Source: Winslowiella toletana
GTDB lineage: Bacteria; Pseudomonadota; Gammaproteobacteria; Enterobacterales; Enterobacteriaceae
Reading direction: 5' to 3'
DNA: 64,000 bases
Assembly: GCF_017875465.1 (NCBI RefSeq)
Contig: NZ_JAGGMQ010000001.1
Coordinates: 1,302,001-1,366,000 of the forward strand
Under the pieces are notes generated by a model that saw only the letters and a list, made by a program, of their open reading frames with translations, was not told the origin of the DNA and made no database searches. This document shows, one piece after another, positions 63,892 to 64,000 of this stretch. Position 1 is the first letter of the stretch, and each line of letters starts with the position of its first letter. A program made the position numbers and the translations under genes.

Positions 63892-64000
63892 TTATTTTTT
63901 ATAACGGTCACACAGCGCCTGAGTGGCATTGCGGAATACGCCAAGATCGCTGCCGACAGCGACAAAACCAGCGCCCCACTCCAGGTAACGCCGTGCATCC
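63892..64000 (-). CDS. garL: 2-keto-3-deoxyglucarate aldolase, C-terminal end
   Basis: Only the last 35 codons are in the window; the gene continues beyond the right edge. They read [24 protein letters not shown] and end in DRYKK, close to the end of E. coli GarL (HpcH/HpaI aldolase family). GarL splits 5-keto-4-deoxyglucarate into pyruvate and tartronate semialdehyde, feeding GarR. Confidence 0.88.
   Translation of the reverse strand, partial: DARRYLEWGAGFVAVGSDLGVFRNATQALCDRYKK

Overview
The window is chromosomal DNA from a member of the Enterobacterales. Almost every housekeeping protein reads as a close relative of its E. coli counterpart, and the order ffh-rpsP-rimM-trmD, luxS-micA-gshA, csrA-tRNA cluster-alaS-recX-recA, mutS/rpoS-nlpD-pcm-surE, truD-ispF-ispD-ftsB, cysDNC, iap, cysHIJ, queD, eno-pyrG-mazG-relA-barA is the classic enterobacterial order. 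cysG linked to cysDNC, a FeeM-like gene in place of the E. coli iap/cysH CRISPR-cas block, and a garLRK cluster beside barA suggest Erwiniaceae (Erwinia/Pantoea-like) rather than Escherichia or Salmonella. The family assignment is inference; the order is near certain.

Layout. 0-8.2 kb: trmD (partial), rimM, rpsP and ffh (minus); ypjD and a CorB-type CBS transporter (plus); luxS, the sRNA micA, gshA, yqaA and yqaB. 8.4-10 kb: a stable-RNA cluster with one tRNA-Ser(GCT) and four nearly identical tRNA-Arg(ACG), two spacer repeats each ending in a fossil tRNA 3' end, then csrA. 10-15.3 kb: alaS, recX, recA with a textbook LexA box, and pncC. 15.4-25.3 kb: the accessory stretch, holding tam, a DHDPS-family aldolase, two unrelated alpha/beta-hydrolase lipoproteins, a protein of unknown family, yjdM, a porin, a stand-alone flagellar hook gene flgE and a FlhE-like secreted protein. 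25.8-35.8 kb: mutS facing rpoS-nlpD-pcm-surE, a 1.15-kb islet between surE and truD, then truD-ispF-ispD-ftsB. 36-38.3 kb: a polar amino-acid ABC transporter. 38.3-50.4 kb: sulfate assimilation in two blocks (cysG-D-N-C and cysJ-I-H) around iap and the FeeM-like gene, then queD. 50.5-57.8 kb: queE, eno, pyrG, mazG, relA. 57.8-58.4 kb: a decayed remnant of rlmD. 58.4-64 kb: barA, a DoxX-family gene and garL(partial)-garR-garK.

How it fits together. The cys genes cover activation of sulfate to PAPS (CysD/N/C), reduction to sulfite (CysH) and then sulfide (CysI/J), and siroheme for CysI (CysG). RpoS, RelA, BarA and CsrA are global regulators; BarA normally feeds CsrA through small RNAs that are not in this window. 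LuxS makes the AI-2 precursor and MicA is a sigma-E-driven envelope sRNA.

Most unusual items: the rlmD pseudogene; the orphan flgE/FlhE-like pair; the FeeM-like N-acyltransferase behind a very AT-rich upstream region; the surE/truD islet with an ORF broken by one in-frame TGA; the two-gene lipoprotein-hydrolase unit at 19.5-21.9 kb; and a family of GTAG-headed palindromes (REP type) at five intergenic sites. No CRISPR array, insertion sequence or prophage was found.
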